From assembly GCF_900129635.1 (NCBI RefSeq), contig NZ_FSRB01000001.1, positions 845,501-909,500 of the forward strand: 64,000 bases of DNA, given 5' to 3'. Made by a program: the position numbers and the translations under genes. The first letter of the stretch is position 1. Each line of letters opens with the position of its first letter. Positions 46,711-56,007 of the stretch are shown in pieces. The notes beneath the pieces are model-generated. The model ran no database searches, was not told where the DNA came from, and was given only the letters and a program-made list of their open reading frames with translations. Source of the DNA: Singulisphaera sp. GP187 (lineage in GTDB: Bacteria > Planctomycetota > Planctomycetia > Isosphaerales > Isosphaeraceae).

Positions 46711-47101
46711 GCCGGCCCGATCTTACAACGGCCCTGAATTCTCGTGGCCCGATCGTCACACCGGCGCCGCCGATCCGTTCAAACCAGCGAACGCTGAGAG
46801 GAATGGGTCGATCAGCCCGGCTGGGAGTCTCGCTCAAAGTCTGCCGAAAAAAGGAGCTCCCGACGACGAGGTCGAGCCTCCTCATTCCGCGCGACTTTGG
46901 GAAGCGAGACAGGCCAAGCCTGGCAGCATTGGACCTGGGAGAAGGCGTCACGTCTTTTGGGGATTTCCAATGGGCAGTGACTTCACGCGCGGATCAATGC
47001 CACCCGAGGTCCCGACCCATTTTTTGGGATTGATGGGCGGGCGGGGTGTCGATCGCGATGGCGTGAATGGGCGAGCGTTCCGATGACGCGGGGCTGCGCT
47101 G
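46711..47101. other. Convergent intergenic region
   Basis: This 391-bp space separates the FAD gene and infA, which converge. Small open frames here have no support. No obvious terminator was recognised. Confidence 0.45.
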
Positions 47102-47320
47102 TTAACGTTCCCGGTAAATGATCCGCCCCTTGGTCAGGTCGTACGGCGTGATTTCAATCGTCACTCGGTCACCCGGGACGATTCGGATGAAATTCTTGCG
47201 CATTTTCCCGGCGATGTGCGCCAGGATGCGGTGTCCGCTCTCCAGCTCCACCATGAACTGCGTATTGGGCAGGGCCTCAACAATGCGGCCCTCGGTCCGA
47301 ATCGGTTCCTCTTTGGCCAC
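47102..47320 (-). CDS. infA: Translation initiation factor IF-1
   Basis: A complete 72-residue IF-1, an OB-fold protein binding the ribosomal A site during initiation. The sequence opens [19 protein letters not shown] and includes [22 protein letters not shown] and the final [16 protein letters not shown] lies upstream of the ATG. In many bacteria infA lies in the ribosomal protein cluster; here it is alone with no ribosomal genes in sight. Confidence 0.97.
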   Translation of the reverse strand: MAKEEPIRTEGRIVEALPNTQFMVELESGHRILAHIAGKMRKNFIRIVPGDRVTIEITPYDLTKGRIIYRER

Positions 47321-47674
47321 GCGGATCTCCTGCGACGACCGGCATCACCCTAGGTCGTGATCTGGGGGCATATCCATCCGGAGTGAAGGGAAGGCCATCT
47401 CGGGCAACGGGGCCCACGAATGATGTTTCGTCGGCCCGGTTGCTCGAGCGTGTGGCAACGACCTCGTTCCCCTCGCCGGAACCATTTGCGGTGAGGACGC
47501 TGGTTGCTCGAACGTAAGGCCGATGCCGATCGAAATCAGCGGTTCGTCCTCAGCGAGCGAACGCAGCATCTTGACACGCGGTGGTAAGGATACTCGATCG
47601 ACGCCGTCTTGACTAGCATCGAACCGGGGGGAATCCTCCTGAACCGCGTGCCTCACGGGATCTCGTGCTTGTTC
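47321..47674. other. Intergenic region, infA upstream
   Basis: This 354-bp stretch should include the infA promoter (minus strand) and the end of the sulfite reductase transcript. No motif was confidently identified. Confidence 0.4.
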
Positions 47675-49438
47675 TCAGGCCGGACTGGGCTCACCGGCCA
47701 GTTCCTCGACCCCGATCCGCAGGCAGAAATCGCCAAACGTTTCGTCGGCGAGCCGCTCGGCCTTGAAGCGGGTGAAGACGACGGCCAGCTCGGGGACGAC
47801 CCGGTCGAACGGCACGTAATCCTTGAACTCAAGGTTGAGCCGATCGCCCAAGGTCCGGCCGGCGAGGAAGATGGTGTAGGTGCCGGGTCCGGGGGTGCCG
47901 TCGGGATTCTTGCTCGCCGAGCGGCCCACCAGGCCGATGTCGGAGTTGTAGGGCCGGGCACAGCCGTTCGGGCAACCGGTCATCCGCACGGTGAACCGCT
48001 CGTCCTCAAGGCCCAGCTTGGCGAGTTCAACCTCGAGCTGGTCCATGATCGTCGGCAAGGCACGTTCGGATTCGGTGACGGCCAGGCCGCAGGTCGGCAG
48101 CGCCGGGCAGGCCATCGACCAGCGGCGGACGGTGGAAATCTGCTCGACCGTGGCGATCCCGTACTCTTGCAGAGTCGCCTCGATATCGGCCCGCCAGGCC
48201 GGGTCGAGGTTGATCAGCATGATCGACTGCTGGCAAGTGAGCCGGCCGGCCACCTGGTATTTTGAGAACAAGGCGCGCAAGCCACTGGCCAGACGCAACG
48301 ACCCTTCATCCTTGATTCGGCCGTTCTCGACCGGAAGCCCGAGGAAGAGCTTGCCGTCGCCTTGCTCATTCCAACCGAGGTGGTCGTCGACGTCGGTGAT
48401 CGGCGCGTCCTTCGGGTCGGCGAGCGGCCGGCCGAAGTATTCTTCGACCTTGGCGCGGAAGGCCGGGACGCCCCAGTCGTGAATGATGTATTTGAGCCGG
48501 GCCCGTTTGCGGTCGGACCGGTTGCCGTAGTCGCGGAAGACCTTGATGACGGATTCACCGAGCCGGATCATGTCGGCCCGATCGATGTAGCCGATTGGGA
48601 CCCCGAGGAACGGGAACGTCTTCTGGGCGCTTGGCGTGGTGCCCATGCCGCCGCCGGCCAGGACGTTGTATCCGACCAGGACCCCGTCCTCGACAATCGC
48701 CAGCAGTCCCAAGTCGTTTGCCTGGACGTCGGTGCAATTGTCGTTGGGGAACGCGAACGCCGTCTTGAACTTACGCGGCAGGAAGGCTTTGCCGTAAATC
48801 GGTTCGGTCGGATCGTCGCCGGGCGTGGGCACCTGAATCGGCCCGGCAGGGGGCAGGAGGGGATTGGCGACTTTTTCGCCATTGAACCAGATGTCCCAGT
48901 AGCTCGAGGCGCGCGGAGCGCAATGGGAGGCCCAGCTGTCGGCGTCGGCCTGCATCGCCTCGTGCGCCGAGTCGCAGATCGGCGCGGGGCAGCAGAGGAC
49001 GTTACGCTCGACGTCGCCGCAGGCCGCCAAGGTCGAGAGCAGCGACTCATTGATCGTCCGGATCGTCGAGGGGAGATCCTGCTTCGCCACGCCGTGGAGC
49101 TGGAATTCCTGTCGCGTCGTGATCCGAATCGTGTTGTTGCCTACCGTGGTGGACAACTTATCGATCGCCAGGTACTGCTGGGCCGTGATCTTCCCACCCA
49201 CGACCCTGGTCCGGACCATGAACTGGAAGCCCTTCTCCTTGCCTTCCCGCTTGAACTGCGTGCGATGGTCGCGATCGTCTTGCTGGTACGACCCGTGGAA
49301 CTTGAGGACCGCCGCCGCGTTTTCGCTGAAGTGCGTCTGCCCGTCGTGAACTTCCTCGGCGAGAAAGGTCTTCAAATACTGGCTGGCGATCTTGATCGCC
49401 TCGGACTTACTCGGCTTGGCTCCGCCGCTCGGCTCCAT
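47675..49438 (-). CDS. Sulfite reductase, hemoprotein (ferredoxin/CysI type)
   Basis: A 587-residue siroheme/4Fe-4S reductase that converts sulfite to sulfide in assimilation. Two ferrite-reductase half domains are present (FQLHGV and RNVLCCPAPICDSAHEA). The cluster-binding cysteines follow the expected spacing: Cys-x5-Cys (CPALPTC) and Cys-x3-Cys (CPNGC). It resembles CysI and ferredoxin-dependent sulfite reductases more than nitrite reductases, but these are closely related. The ATG at 49438 has GAGGAGA in place; a Met 7 codons upstream does not. No flavoprotein subunit gene is adjacent, which favours ferredoxin as donor. Confidence 0.88.
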   Translation of the reverse strand: MEPSGGAKPSKSEAIKIASQYLKTFLAEEVHDGQTHFSENAAAVLKFHGSYQQDDRDHRTQFKREGKEKGFQFMVRTRVVGGKITAQQYLAIDKLSTTVGNNTIRITTRQEFQLHGVAKQDLPSTIRTINESLLSTLAACGDVERNVLCCPAPICDSAHEAMQADADSWASHCAPRASSYWDIWFNGEKVANPLLPPAGPIQVPTPGDDPTEPIYGKAFLPRKFKTAFAFPNDNCTDVQANDLGLLAIVEDGVLVGYNVLAGGGMGTTPSAQKTFPFLGVPIGYIDRADMIRLGESVIKVFRDYGNRSDRKRARLKYIIHDWGVPAFRAKVEEYFGRPLADPKDAPITDVDDHLGWNEQGDGKLFLGLPVENGRIKDEGSLRLASGLRALFSKYQVAGRLTCQQSIMLINLDPAWRADIEATLQEYGIATVEQISTVRRWSMACPALPTCGLAVTESERALPTIMDQLEVELAKLGLEDERFTVRMTGCPNGCARPYNSDIGLVGRSASKNPDGTPGPGTYTIFLAGRTLGDRLNLEFKDYVPFDRVVPELAVVFTRFKAERLADETFGDFCLRIGVEELAGEPSPA

Positions 49439-49670
49439 CGCGATCAATCTCCTCGACACCGGCCCGATCGTCTCAGTAGTGGGGATGGTCGGGAAAGGTC
49501 AGTTTCTTAGTGAAGATAGTCAAGAACGATTCTATCTCGTTGCCCGCTGCAAATCAACGGTTCTACGCTTCTGGTTTCGGGACGACAAGACTCCCGTTGG
49601 TGGTTACGCTGAAGGGAGTGAGGATCCAACCGACTTCCCCACGACTGGATTGACGAGGGGCACGCCTCGG
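49439..49670. other. Divergent intergenic spacer
   Basis: This 232-bp gap separates the sulfite reductase gene from the unknown gene at 49671; an apparent upstream reading-frame extension lacks protein-like features. Confidence 0.4.
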
Positions 49671-50201
49671 ATGATTACGCCGATGGCTGAGTATTCGCTG
49701 GAGGGTCCGAAGCCGGCGCGCATGTATGAGGTCATCCTGCCCAAGAAGCTGGGTTACTTCGGTAAGGTCCAGGAGGTTCTCGAAGACCTCTTCGACGAAG
49801 ACGCCATTCGCGCCATTCCCTTCGTCAAGCAGACGATCGCCCGTAACCGCCAGCACGATCCCACGTTCGATGAAGACTCGTGGATCAAAACGTTGCGGCT
49901 CGCCTCCCGAGGCTACTCCATCTACGAGATGGATGGCCGCTACCTCTCCGCCCATGCGGGACCGGTGGACGAGCGCGTCCTCGTGATTCGTTTCATCTTC
50001 CATAATCCGGGTGGCGTTGCCGACCCCAAGACCGATTTCCTCGCGGTGTCGCTCGAAGTGATCAACCACCTGGTGGCCCACCGCTTCGCGACCGAACTCG
50101 GTATCGAGGAGGAAATCTGGTTCCTCGAGTATAACTACACCCAACTTGCGATCTGGCGCAAGCGTCCCACCGAGAATTCGACCGAGGAGCATGGCCTGTG
50201 A
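49671..50201 (+). CDS. Hypothetical protein coupled to a DinB-like gene
   Basis: A 176-residue soluble protein of unknown function. It includes ARMYEVILPKKLGYFGKVQEVLEDLFDED and a long, well-balanced alpha/beta sequence (DGRYLSAHAGPVDERVLVIRFIF and EEIWFLEYNYTQLAIWRK), so it is probably a real folded domain. The start could be 49671 or 49683 (both Met); GAGGGG lies near the first. Its TGA stop overlaps the GTG start of the next gene by 4 bases, so the two products are coupled. Confidence 0.7.
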   Translation: MITPMAEYSLEGPKPARMYEVILPKKLGYFGKVQEVLEDLFDEDAIRAIPFVKQTIARNRQHDPTFDEDSWIKTLRLASRGYSIYEMDGRYLSAHAGPVDERVLVIRFIFHNPGGVADPKTDFLAVSLEVINHLVAHRFATELGIEEEIWFLEYNYTQLAIWRKRPTENSTEEHGL

Positions 50202-50695
50202 GCGACCCTACGTCCGTGATCGATCGTTATGCCGAAGGGGGCCCTTTACTGAAGTATGCGACCGCGGGATTGCCTTCGGAAAAGGAGGCGACGCGGGTTG
50301 AGCCGGGATTGTGGAGCCTCTCCGAGCTCGTGGCCCACTTGCTCGACGCCGACTTGGTCCTTGCTGACCGCATGAAACGGGTGATCGCCGAGCAGGATCC
50401 CGTGCTCCTGGCCTTCGACGAAAATGCCTGGATCGACCGGCTCGATTCCCGGTCGATGCCGGTCGAGGAGGCCGTCGCGCTCTTCACGGCGAATCGACGC
50501 TGGATGACTCGGATCTTGCACAACTGCTCCGAAGCCGACTTTGCTCGGAGTGGCCAGCATACCGAGGTCGGACGATTGACGCTTGCTGAACTGGTTGCCA
50601 AGACGATCAGTCACCTCGATCACCACCTCGTCTTCCTCTATGCCAAGCGGGCGGCACTGGGCACGGCCGTTCCTCCTCGATATACCGCGCGGTGA
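50198..50695 (+). CDS. DinB/YfiT-family metal-dependent protein
   Basis: A 165-residue four-helix protein of the DinB superfamily. His47 in ELVAHLLDAD and the late HLDHHLVF motif provide the usual three-His metal site. DinB-like proteins include thiol transferases (bacillithiol, mycothiol, glutathione) and hydrolases; no specific substrate is assigned. GTG 50198 is the start, overlapping the previous stop, which signals co-translation with the unknown upstream protein. Confidence 0.85.
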   Translation: MSDPTSVIDRYAEGGPLLKYATAGLPSEKEATRVEPGLWSLSELVAHLLDADLVLADRMKRVIAEQDPVLLAFDENAWIDRLDSRSMPVEEAVALFTANRRWMTRILHNCSEADFARSGQHTEVGRLTLAELVAKTISHLDHHLVFLYAKRAALGTAVPPRYTAR

Positions 50696-50754
50696 GGTCG
50701 GGGGTCGCTCGCTGAGGTGAGCGAACTCTCGAGGCGAGCGAAAAACTTCCGCAA

Positions 50755-51369
50755 TCATTCGTTGAGCCAGGTGCGGCGGATCAGCTCGAGCTTGTTGGCC
50801 ACGGTGCGCAACGAGCACCCGAGCTGCAGGCGGATTTCTTCATTGGTACACCCTTCCATCTTCCAGAGGGCGATCCGGCGGAGCGTCTCGTCCCCCAGGA
50901 GCTTGAGGAGCCGGCGATGCTCGTCGGCGACCAGGGCGGCGAACTCCGGGCTCGGTTCGGAACCGACCATCTGGTCAAGTCCACCCAGTCCTTCGTCGGC
51001 GAGGGGGCCGGCGAGGGTCGATTCGCTGACGACTCGGCCCCCGCCGCGCTTTTGGCGTCCCTCACGCTGCATCTGGTCGACCGCTTTTCGGGCCGTGATC
51101 ACGACCAGGAGTTTCCAGAGGTCGTCACGGTCGGCGAGTTGCGGGAACCGGCCGAGCGCGGCCCCCACGCAGAGGCTATCGAAGGCACTGAGGGCGGCGT
51201 CTTCTTCATCTTCGATGATTCCAGGGCGGCGCGTCGCGCGGAGCTTGGCGCGGGCCACATGCACGAGTTTATCGAAATAGCGATCCCAGAGCTTTTGCGC
51301 GGCGATCTGATCGCCCGCCTTGAGGCTGCCGACCCAGATCGAGACCGAGCCCTTTTCCTCTCTGGGCAT
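50755..51369 (-). CDS. ECF sigma factor (planctomycete SigE-like)
   Basis: A 204-residue sigma factor with region 2 (about 15-90; AAQKLWDRYFDKLVHVARAKL and EDAALSAFDSLC) and region 4 (about 145-200; DETLRRIALWKMEGCTNEEIRLQLGCSLRTVANKLELIRR). It belongs to the ECF-like sigma70 group that is very expanded in planctomycetes. No anti-sigma gene is adjacent. ATG 51369 is preferred; the frame opens slightly earlier (51390). It converges with the DinB-like gene. Confidence 0.9.
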   Translation of the reverse strand: MPREEKGSVSIWVGSLKAGDQIAAQKLWDRYFDKLVHVARAKLRATRRPGIIEDEEDAALSAFDSLCVGAALGRFPQLADRDDLWKLLVVITARKAVDQMQREGRQKRGGGRVVSESTLAGPLADEGLGGLDQMVGSEPSPEFAALVADEHRRLLKLLGDETLRRIALWKMEGCTNEEIRLQLGCSLRTVANKLELIRRTWLNE

Positions 51370-51743
51370 GCGATGCCTCCCACTCCCCACTCATGCATCA
51401 CCAAAATTGGAACGGTCGTGAACGACTTGAGGTTACGGTCCGGATTCCTCGGGGTGACACCGCTTTGCCAGGGATGTCCCTTGACGTCCACGATGGCCGC
51501 ACCGGGTTGCTGACGGAGCTGATCCCCGGCGAAGACGCCTATACGGCGGAACGCTCGAAGTTTGCGGCCGGGGAGGCGTGCGGGGTTGACCCGACGACGG
51601 GCAAGCAGGGGTGTTGAAAGGCGTTGGCTTTCTCGGTGGCGTAGTGCCGACCGATACCGGCTCGAGTAAAAAGGGGAGTGCCACAGCACTCAACCGAATG
51701 CCATCACCGGCGATCGCCCAAAGAAAAAACGACAAGGGATTTT
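51370..51743. other. Divergent intergenic region
   Basis: This 374-bp spacer lies between the ECF sigma gene and the esterase gene. AAGGGA lies before ATG 51744; no further element was recognised. Confidence 0.4.
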
Positions 51744-52838
51744 ATGTTCAAGCTCCAGATGACACTTTTGATCACCGCTCTCGCAGGCTCCAGCTTGTTG
51801 GCCGCGCCGCCGGTGCGAAAGTTCGATGACCCGGGTGCCCCGCCTTTCAAGGTGCTGAAAGAAGGCGAGAACCCTCCGCTCGATGCCAACGAGAATTTCG
51901 TGGTTGGGCCGAAGTACGTGCCCGCGCTGGAACGCAAAAAGGTCGATGGCGTTCCCGAGGGGAAAGTGGAGCAGTTCGTCATCGATTCGAAGGAGACCAA
52001 GCTCTTCAATCCCGGCATCGCCCGCGACGTGTTCGGGAACGTGGACCCGAACAATCCGAAGACGCTGATCGTCGAGACACACCCCATCGACTATCAGCGG
52101 AAGATTGGCGTCTACATCCCCGCCCAGTACAAGGAAGGGACCGAGGCGCCGTTCATGGTCGTTCACGACGGCCCCGGTCAGGCCAACGGCTTCAAGACGA
52201 TGCTCGACAACCTGATTCACCAGAAACGGATTCCGCCGATTGTCCTCATTTCGATCGGCAACGGCGGCGGCGACGCCCAAGGGCACGAGCGCGGCAAAGA
52301 ATACGACAACATGAACGGCGACTATGCCGACTACATCGAGACCGAGGTGCTGCCGCGGGTGGAGAAGAATTGCGGGGTGAAGCTGACCAAAGACCCCGAC
52401 GGCCGCGCGGCGATGGGGAACAGTTCCGGCGGTTCGGCGGCGCTCATCATGGCCTGGTTCCGCACCGATCTCTACCACCGTGTGCTAACCACCTCGGGCA
52501 CGTTCGTGAACCAGGCATGGCCGTTTGATCCGAAATCTCCCGATGGGGCCTGGGGATTCCACGAGACGCTCATTCCCACCAGCCCCGAGAAACCGCTCCG
52601 GATTTTCCTGTCGGTCGGCGACGCGGACTTGCTCAACCCCAATGTGATGCGGGACGAGATGCACGACTGGGTGGAGGCCAATCATCGCATGGCCAAGGTG
52701 CTGAAGGCCAAGGGGTATCAGTACCAGTACCTGTTCTGCCGCGGGTCTGGCCACGGCGTCGGCAATGCCCAGGCTCAGTTCCTGCCGCACGCCTTCGAAT
52801 GGGTGTGGAAGGGATACGCCCCGAAGACGGACAAATAG
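51744..52838 (+). CDS. Secreted alpha/beta-hydrolase esterase (Fes/IroE-like)
   Basis: A 364-residue exported esterase. A signal peptide (about 1-20; ends LLAAPPV) is followed by the alpha/beta-hydrolase fold. The nucleophile elbow is GNSSGGSAA, the oxyanion region is VVHDGPGQANG, an Asp is in VGDADLL, and the catalytic His is likely in GSGHGVG. The layout resembles enterochelin-esterase/acetyl-xylan-type putative esterases. ATG 51744 is chosen since AAGGGA precedes it and the signal begins there. Substrate unknown. Confidence 0.85.
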   Translation: MFKLQMTLLITALAGSSLLAAPPVRKFDDPGAPPFKVLKEGENPPLDANENFVVGPKYVPALERKKVDGVPEGKVEQFVIDSKETKLFNPGIARDVFGNVDPNNPKTLIVETHPIDYQRKIGVYIPAQYKEGTEAPFMVVHDGPGQANGFKTMLDNLIHQKRIPPIVLISIGNGGGDAQGHERGKEYDNMNGDYADYIETEVLPRVEKNCGVKLTKDPDGRAAMGNSSGGSAALIMAWFRTDLYHRVLTTSGTFVNQAWPFDPKSPDGAWGFHETLIPTSPEKPLRIFLSVGDADLLNPNVMRDEMHDWVEANHRMAKVLKAKGYQYQYLFCRGSGHGVGNAQAQFLPHAFEWVWKGYAPKTDK

Positions 52839-53129
52839 TCGCCGCGGCCTTTGATCGCTGTCGGCGGGCGGGAGAAGGGGCTTGATAGCCACCTTCTCCA
52901 TTCTACCGCAGGAGCGGCGACTGGGTAGACCGCCCTCCCATCGGTCGTGGTGCCGGCGGGGTCATAGGCGGCTCTCCCCGTCGAAGGCCGCCCATTGGGC
53001 CGCGAATGCCGGAGATGTCCTCGGCATCACCGACAGGTCGAGGTAGGGGCCACCGCCGAGTTGGAAAGCTGTCGTGGGGAGAGATTTTCCCGAGAAACTC
53101 GACTGTTGATTCTGCGTTGACCGTGTCAT
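52839..53129. other. Convergent intergenic region
   Basis: This 291-bp space lies between the esterase and kinase genes (tail to tail). No coding signal or terminator was confidently recognised. Confidence 0.4.
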
Positions 53130-55076
53130 TCAAGGGGCTTGTGGCCCGCCCTCGTTCGGGGGCAAGGTGAGAGTGAGTGTCTCGACATCCGAATCGTCGA
53201 TGGTTTCCGAGAGCGGACCTTTGGCCGGGGGCGGGCGGCGTGCGTGCTCGACGGCGACCGCGGCCGAGGCGGCCAAGGAGGCGAGTACCTCTTCGTCGAC
53301 GACTTCGAAGTCACCGCCCCGCTTGTTGAGGACCTGGAAGACGCCGAGGATGCAGCCGTTCTGGCCGGTCATCGGGAACGTCAAAAGGTTCCTCGTGCGA
53401 TAGCCGCTTCGCTTATCGATCTCGGGGTTGAATCGAGGGTCGGCATAGGCGTCGGGGATGCGGATCGTTTCCCCGGTGACCGCGACGGTGCCGGCGATCC
53501 CGACGCCCAGGGGGACGCGGATCTCGCCGACGGTCGAGTCGATGGTGAGCTTCGACCAGAGTTCGCCGCGGTCGCGATCGATCAGGTAGATCGTGGCGAG
53601 CTCGGCGTTGGCCACCCGGCAGGCGGTTTCGCCGAGCAGGAAGAGCAACTTGTCGGCGTCGGTGATCGTCATCAGTCGGCGCGTCATCTCGCCCAGGAGA
53701 TGCAGCCGCTCCGCATGCCGTTCGGCGGCGAGCTGCTGCTGGGCCAGCTCGCGCAAGGCCGACTGGAGCCGTGCATGGTGCCAGGAGCCGCCCGCCAGCA
53801 GTCCGAGGACGGCGACGGCGCTGACGACCAGGGCGTTCGACGCCAAGAGACCGACCAGGAGGCCGACGGTGGCCACGGTTCCCGAGGCGACGAGCACGGC
53901 CCGCGCCGGTTGTCGCCGGCTCCAGCGCACGGCCCGCTCGAGCCGGCCCGCGGGCTGCGCGGCGATCGGTTCACCCCCCAGGAACGCGTGGAGGTCGTCA
54001 GCCAACGCCTCGGCGCTTGGGTAGCGACGCTTCGGTTCTTTCTCCAGGCACTTCAGGCAAATGGTTTCGATGTCGCGGGGCAGCTTGGTCCGCAGCCGTC
54101 CCGGGGGGACCGGGTCCTGGTTCAATGACAGGAGCAGGGTCTCCAGCGCCGTGGCGGCCTGGAACGGCGGCAGTCCGGTGAGCATCTCGTAGAGAGTCGC
54201 GCCCAGGGCATAAACGTCGGCGAGTGGTCCGAGCTCGTGGCCGTCGCCTTGGGCCTGCTCAGGCGCCATGTAGGCCGGAGTGCCGACGAGAGTTTCGCTT
54301 CGTGAGGGATTCACCGAGCCGACCCCGGTGACGATCTTGGCCAGACCGAAATCGGTGATCTTCGGTTCCCCGCTATGAGTCAGCAGGATGTTGGCCGGTT
54401 TGATGTCGCGATGAACGATCCCGCGTTCATGAGCCACGTGTGTGGCGCGTGCCAAGGTCTCGATGATCTGGGCGGCCTGCCGAACGGGCAGGGGGCCGCC
54501 GCCAAGCTTCCGAGCGAGGCTTCCCCCCTCGACGAACTCCATCGAGAAGTAGGGGAAACCATCACGTTCGCCGATTTCATAGATCTGAACGAAGTTCGGA
54601 TGCGAAAGCCGGGCCACTGCCTGGGCCTCGGTGCGGAAGCGAGCCAACGACTTGGGGTTGGCGTGCGACTCCGCGAGAATCATCTTGAGCGCCACGATCC
54701 GGTCGAGCTTGACTTGCCGGGCTCGATACACGACCCCCATCCCGCCCCGGCCAATCTCCTCGAGAATCTCGAGGTCGTCGGCCCCAGGGGGCGTTTGCGG
54801 CCCAGACGTGGGGGGAGCGAGCGTCTTGGAACGGATCGTCAGGTCGTTAACCGGCGCCTGGCCCGTGGCGGCTCCCTGGCCGTAGTGTTCCAGGAGCGCG
54901 GCGAGCTCGGTGTGGAGTGCGTCCCGTTCTTCGCCCGAGGTCTCGCCGAGAAATTCCTCGAGACTGGGCGTCTTCCCCGCGCGCAGAAGCCCTTCGAACC
55001 GGTCGCAAACCTCGATCATACGCCGGAACTGCGAAAGCGGCAGAGCGGAATGGGCCGTCGGATCGGCCGGGTTCAT
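53130..55076 (-). CDS. Serine/threonine protein kinase with membrane segments and GAF domain
   Basis: A 648-residue Hanks-type kinase. Kinase domain about 103-370: GRGGMG loop (109-114), Lys131 (VALKMI), HRDIKPAN with catalytic Asp224, DFG at 242-244, APEQ at 271-274. Hydrophobic helices lie at about 394-412 and 416-430. A C-terminal GAF domain (about 465-630) follows, so the sensor is cytoplasmic or needs a two-helix hairpin. The C-terminal tail is Pro/Thr-rich. Start 55076 has a Met followed by a conserved soluble lead. It faces the phosphatase genes, divergently. Confidence 0.93.
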   Translation of the reverse strand: MNPADPTAHSALPLSQFRRMIEVCDRFEGLLRAGKTPSLEEFLGETSGEERDALHTELAALLEHYGQGAATGQAPVNDLTIRSKTLAPPTSGPQTPPGADDLEILEEIGRGGMGVVYRARQVKLDRIVALKMILAESHANPKSLARFRTEAQAVARLSHPNFVQIYEIGERDGFPYFSMEFVEGGSLARKLGGGPLPVRQAAQIIETLARATHVAHERGIVHRDIKPANILLTHSGEPKITDFGLAKIVTGVGSVNPSRSETLVGTPAYMAPEQAQGDGHELGPLADVYALGATLYEMLTGLPPFQAATALETLLLSLNQDPVPPGRLRTKLPRDIETICLKCLEKEPKRRYPSAEALADDLHAFLGGEPIAAQPAGRLERAVRWSRRQPARAVLVASGTVATVGLLVGLLASNALVVSAVAVLGLLAGGSWHHARLQSALRELAQQQLAAERHAERLHLLGEMTRRLMTITDADKLLFLLGETACRVANAELATIYLIDRDRGELWSKLTIDSTVGEIRVPLGVGIAGTVAVTGETIRIPDAYADPRFNPEIDKRSGYRTRNLLTFPMTGQNGCILGVFQVLNKRGGDFEVVDEEVLASLAASAAVAVEHARRPPPAKGPLSETIDDSDVETLTLTLPPNEGGPQAP

Positions 55077-55526
55077 GATGCAGGGTCTCGAGGCTGAGAA
55101 TCGGACCGAAACGTCGCGGAGCGGGCCACCGTCAATAGCAGGTCATGACTGACGCTTAAGAACGTACCGTTCTCCGGCCTGGATGTCGATGAGAGACGCA
55201 CGATCGTGCCCGCGAACCAACGAAGGGCGCCTCCTGTTTCGGATAAACCCGAGAGTTGCCCTATCCCCCGCGGTCGAATGAATGAGGTTGCACGGGGGAC
55301 GGGGGGCTGCTACCATTCTCGCACGATCATTTGTTTTGTGGGATTGTCCTCCCCCTTCCCGCCTTGCTTTTTTTTGTGGCTCGCCTGAGTTCTCTCCCAA
55401 CTCGCCCGCTCGAGCCGACCCGGTTCCCTCGGTCGGGTGATCCCCGCCCGCATCGGCTCCGGTCTCGTTCCGCTCGCTTCGCCAGGTCGCCGCGATGGTG
55501 CGACGCTCTCTCGTGGAAAGGCATCC
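55077..55526. other. Divergent regulatory region
   Basis: This 450-bp region divides the kinase gene from the small membrane protein gene. It should contain both promoters. No reliable boxes were identified. Confidence 0.4.
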
Positions 55527-55886
55527 ATGCTGAATTTCAACATTAATTTGACCAGCCTTGCCATCATCCTCTGGTCGGGGATGCTGATCATCGCGGGATC
55601 GATCTGGGTGCTCTCCTCGCAGGTCAGGAAATTGGCGGATTTGCTCGAGGACCAGGGACGTGAAGCCTCGGCCACCCAAGTCGTCGAGGCCCCTTACCAG
55701 GCGAGGCTGGCGTCCACGTCGGCCCGGGTCGCGAGGCGAGGCGCCTCGGTGAGCCTTCGGAGTGCGGGGCGGACCAGTCTTGCGGCGGCTCGTGGCCAGG
55801 GGCAACTGGCGTCGCTCCGTCGCGATGCGATTCTCCTGAGCCGTGCCCTCACGTCGGAAGCCCCCAACGATCGCGCGAGTTCTTGA
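55527..55886 (+). CDS. Small membrane protein, linked to phosphatase gene
   Basis: A 119-residue protein with one N-terminal membrane helix (IILWSGMLIIAGSIWVLSS) followed by an acidic amphipathic segment (KLADLLEDQGREAS) and a basic, Ser/Arg-rich tail. No family recognised. GGAAAGG lies upstream of ATG 55527. It lies 121 bp before the SpoIIE-type phosphatase gene, same strand, with the kinase gene divergent on the other side. It may be a membrane partner in this signalling group, by position only. Confidence 0.6.
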   Translation: MLNFNINLTSLAIILWSGMLIIAGSIWVLSSQVRKLADLLEDQGREASATQVVEAPYQARLASTSARVARRGASVSLRSAGRTSLAAARGQGQLASLRRDAILLSRALTSEAPNDRASS

Positions 55887-56007
55887 ACCGCGGATTCGGT
55901 CGATCGGTGCGATCAGTTGCCGGGCACCCTACAATAGAGCCATCGACGAGCCGGAATCACTCCGTGGCTCCTCGGTCAAAGGGCTCCACCATCAAGGGAC
56001 GGCACCA

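Noticed and set aside
55143..55805. Long minus-strand frame opposite the small membrane protein
   Set aside because: It overlaps the better supported plus-strand gene, which has a membrane helix and ribosome binding site.
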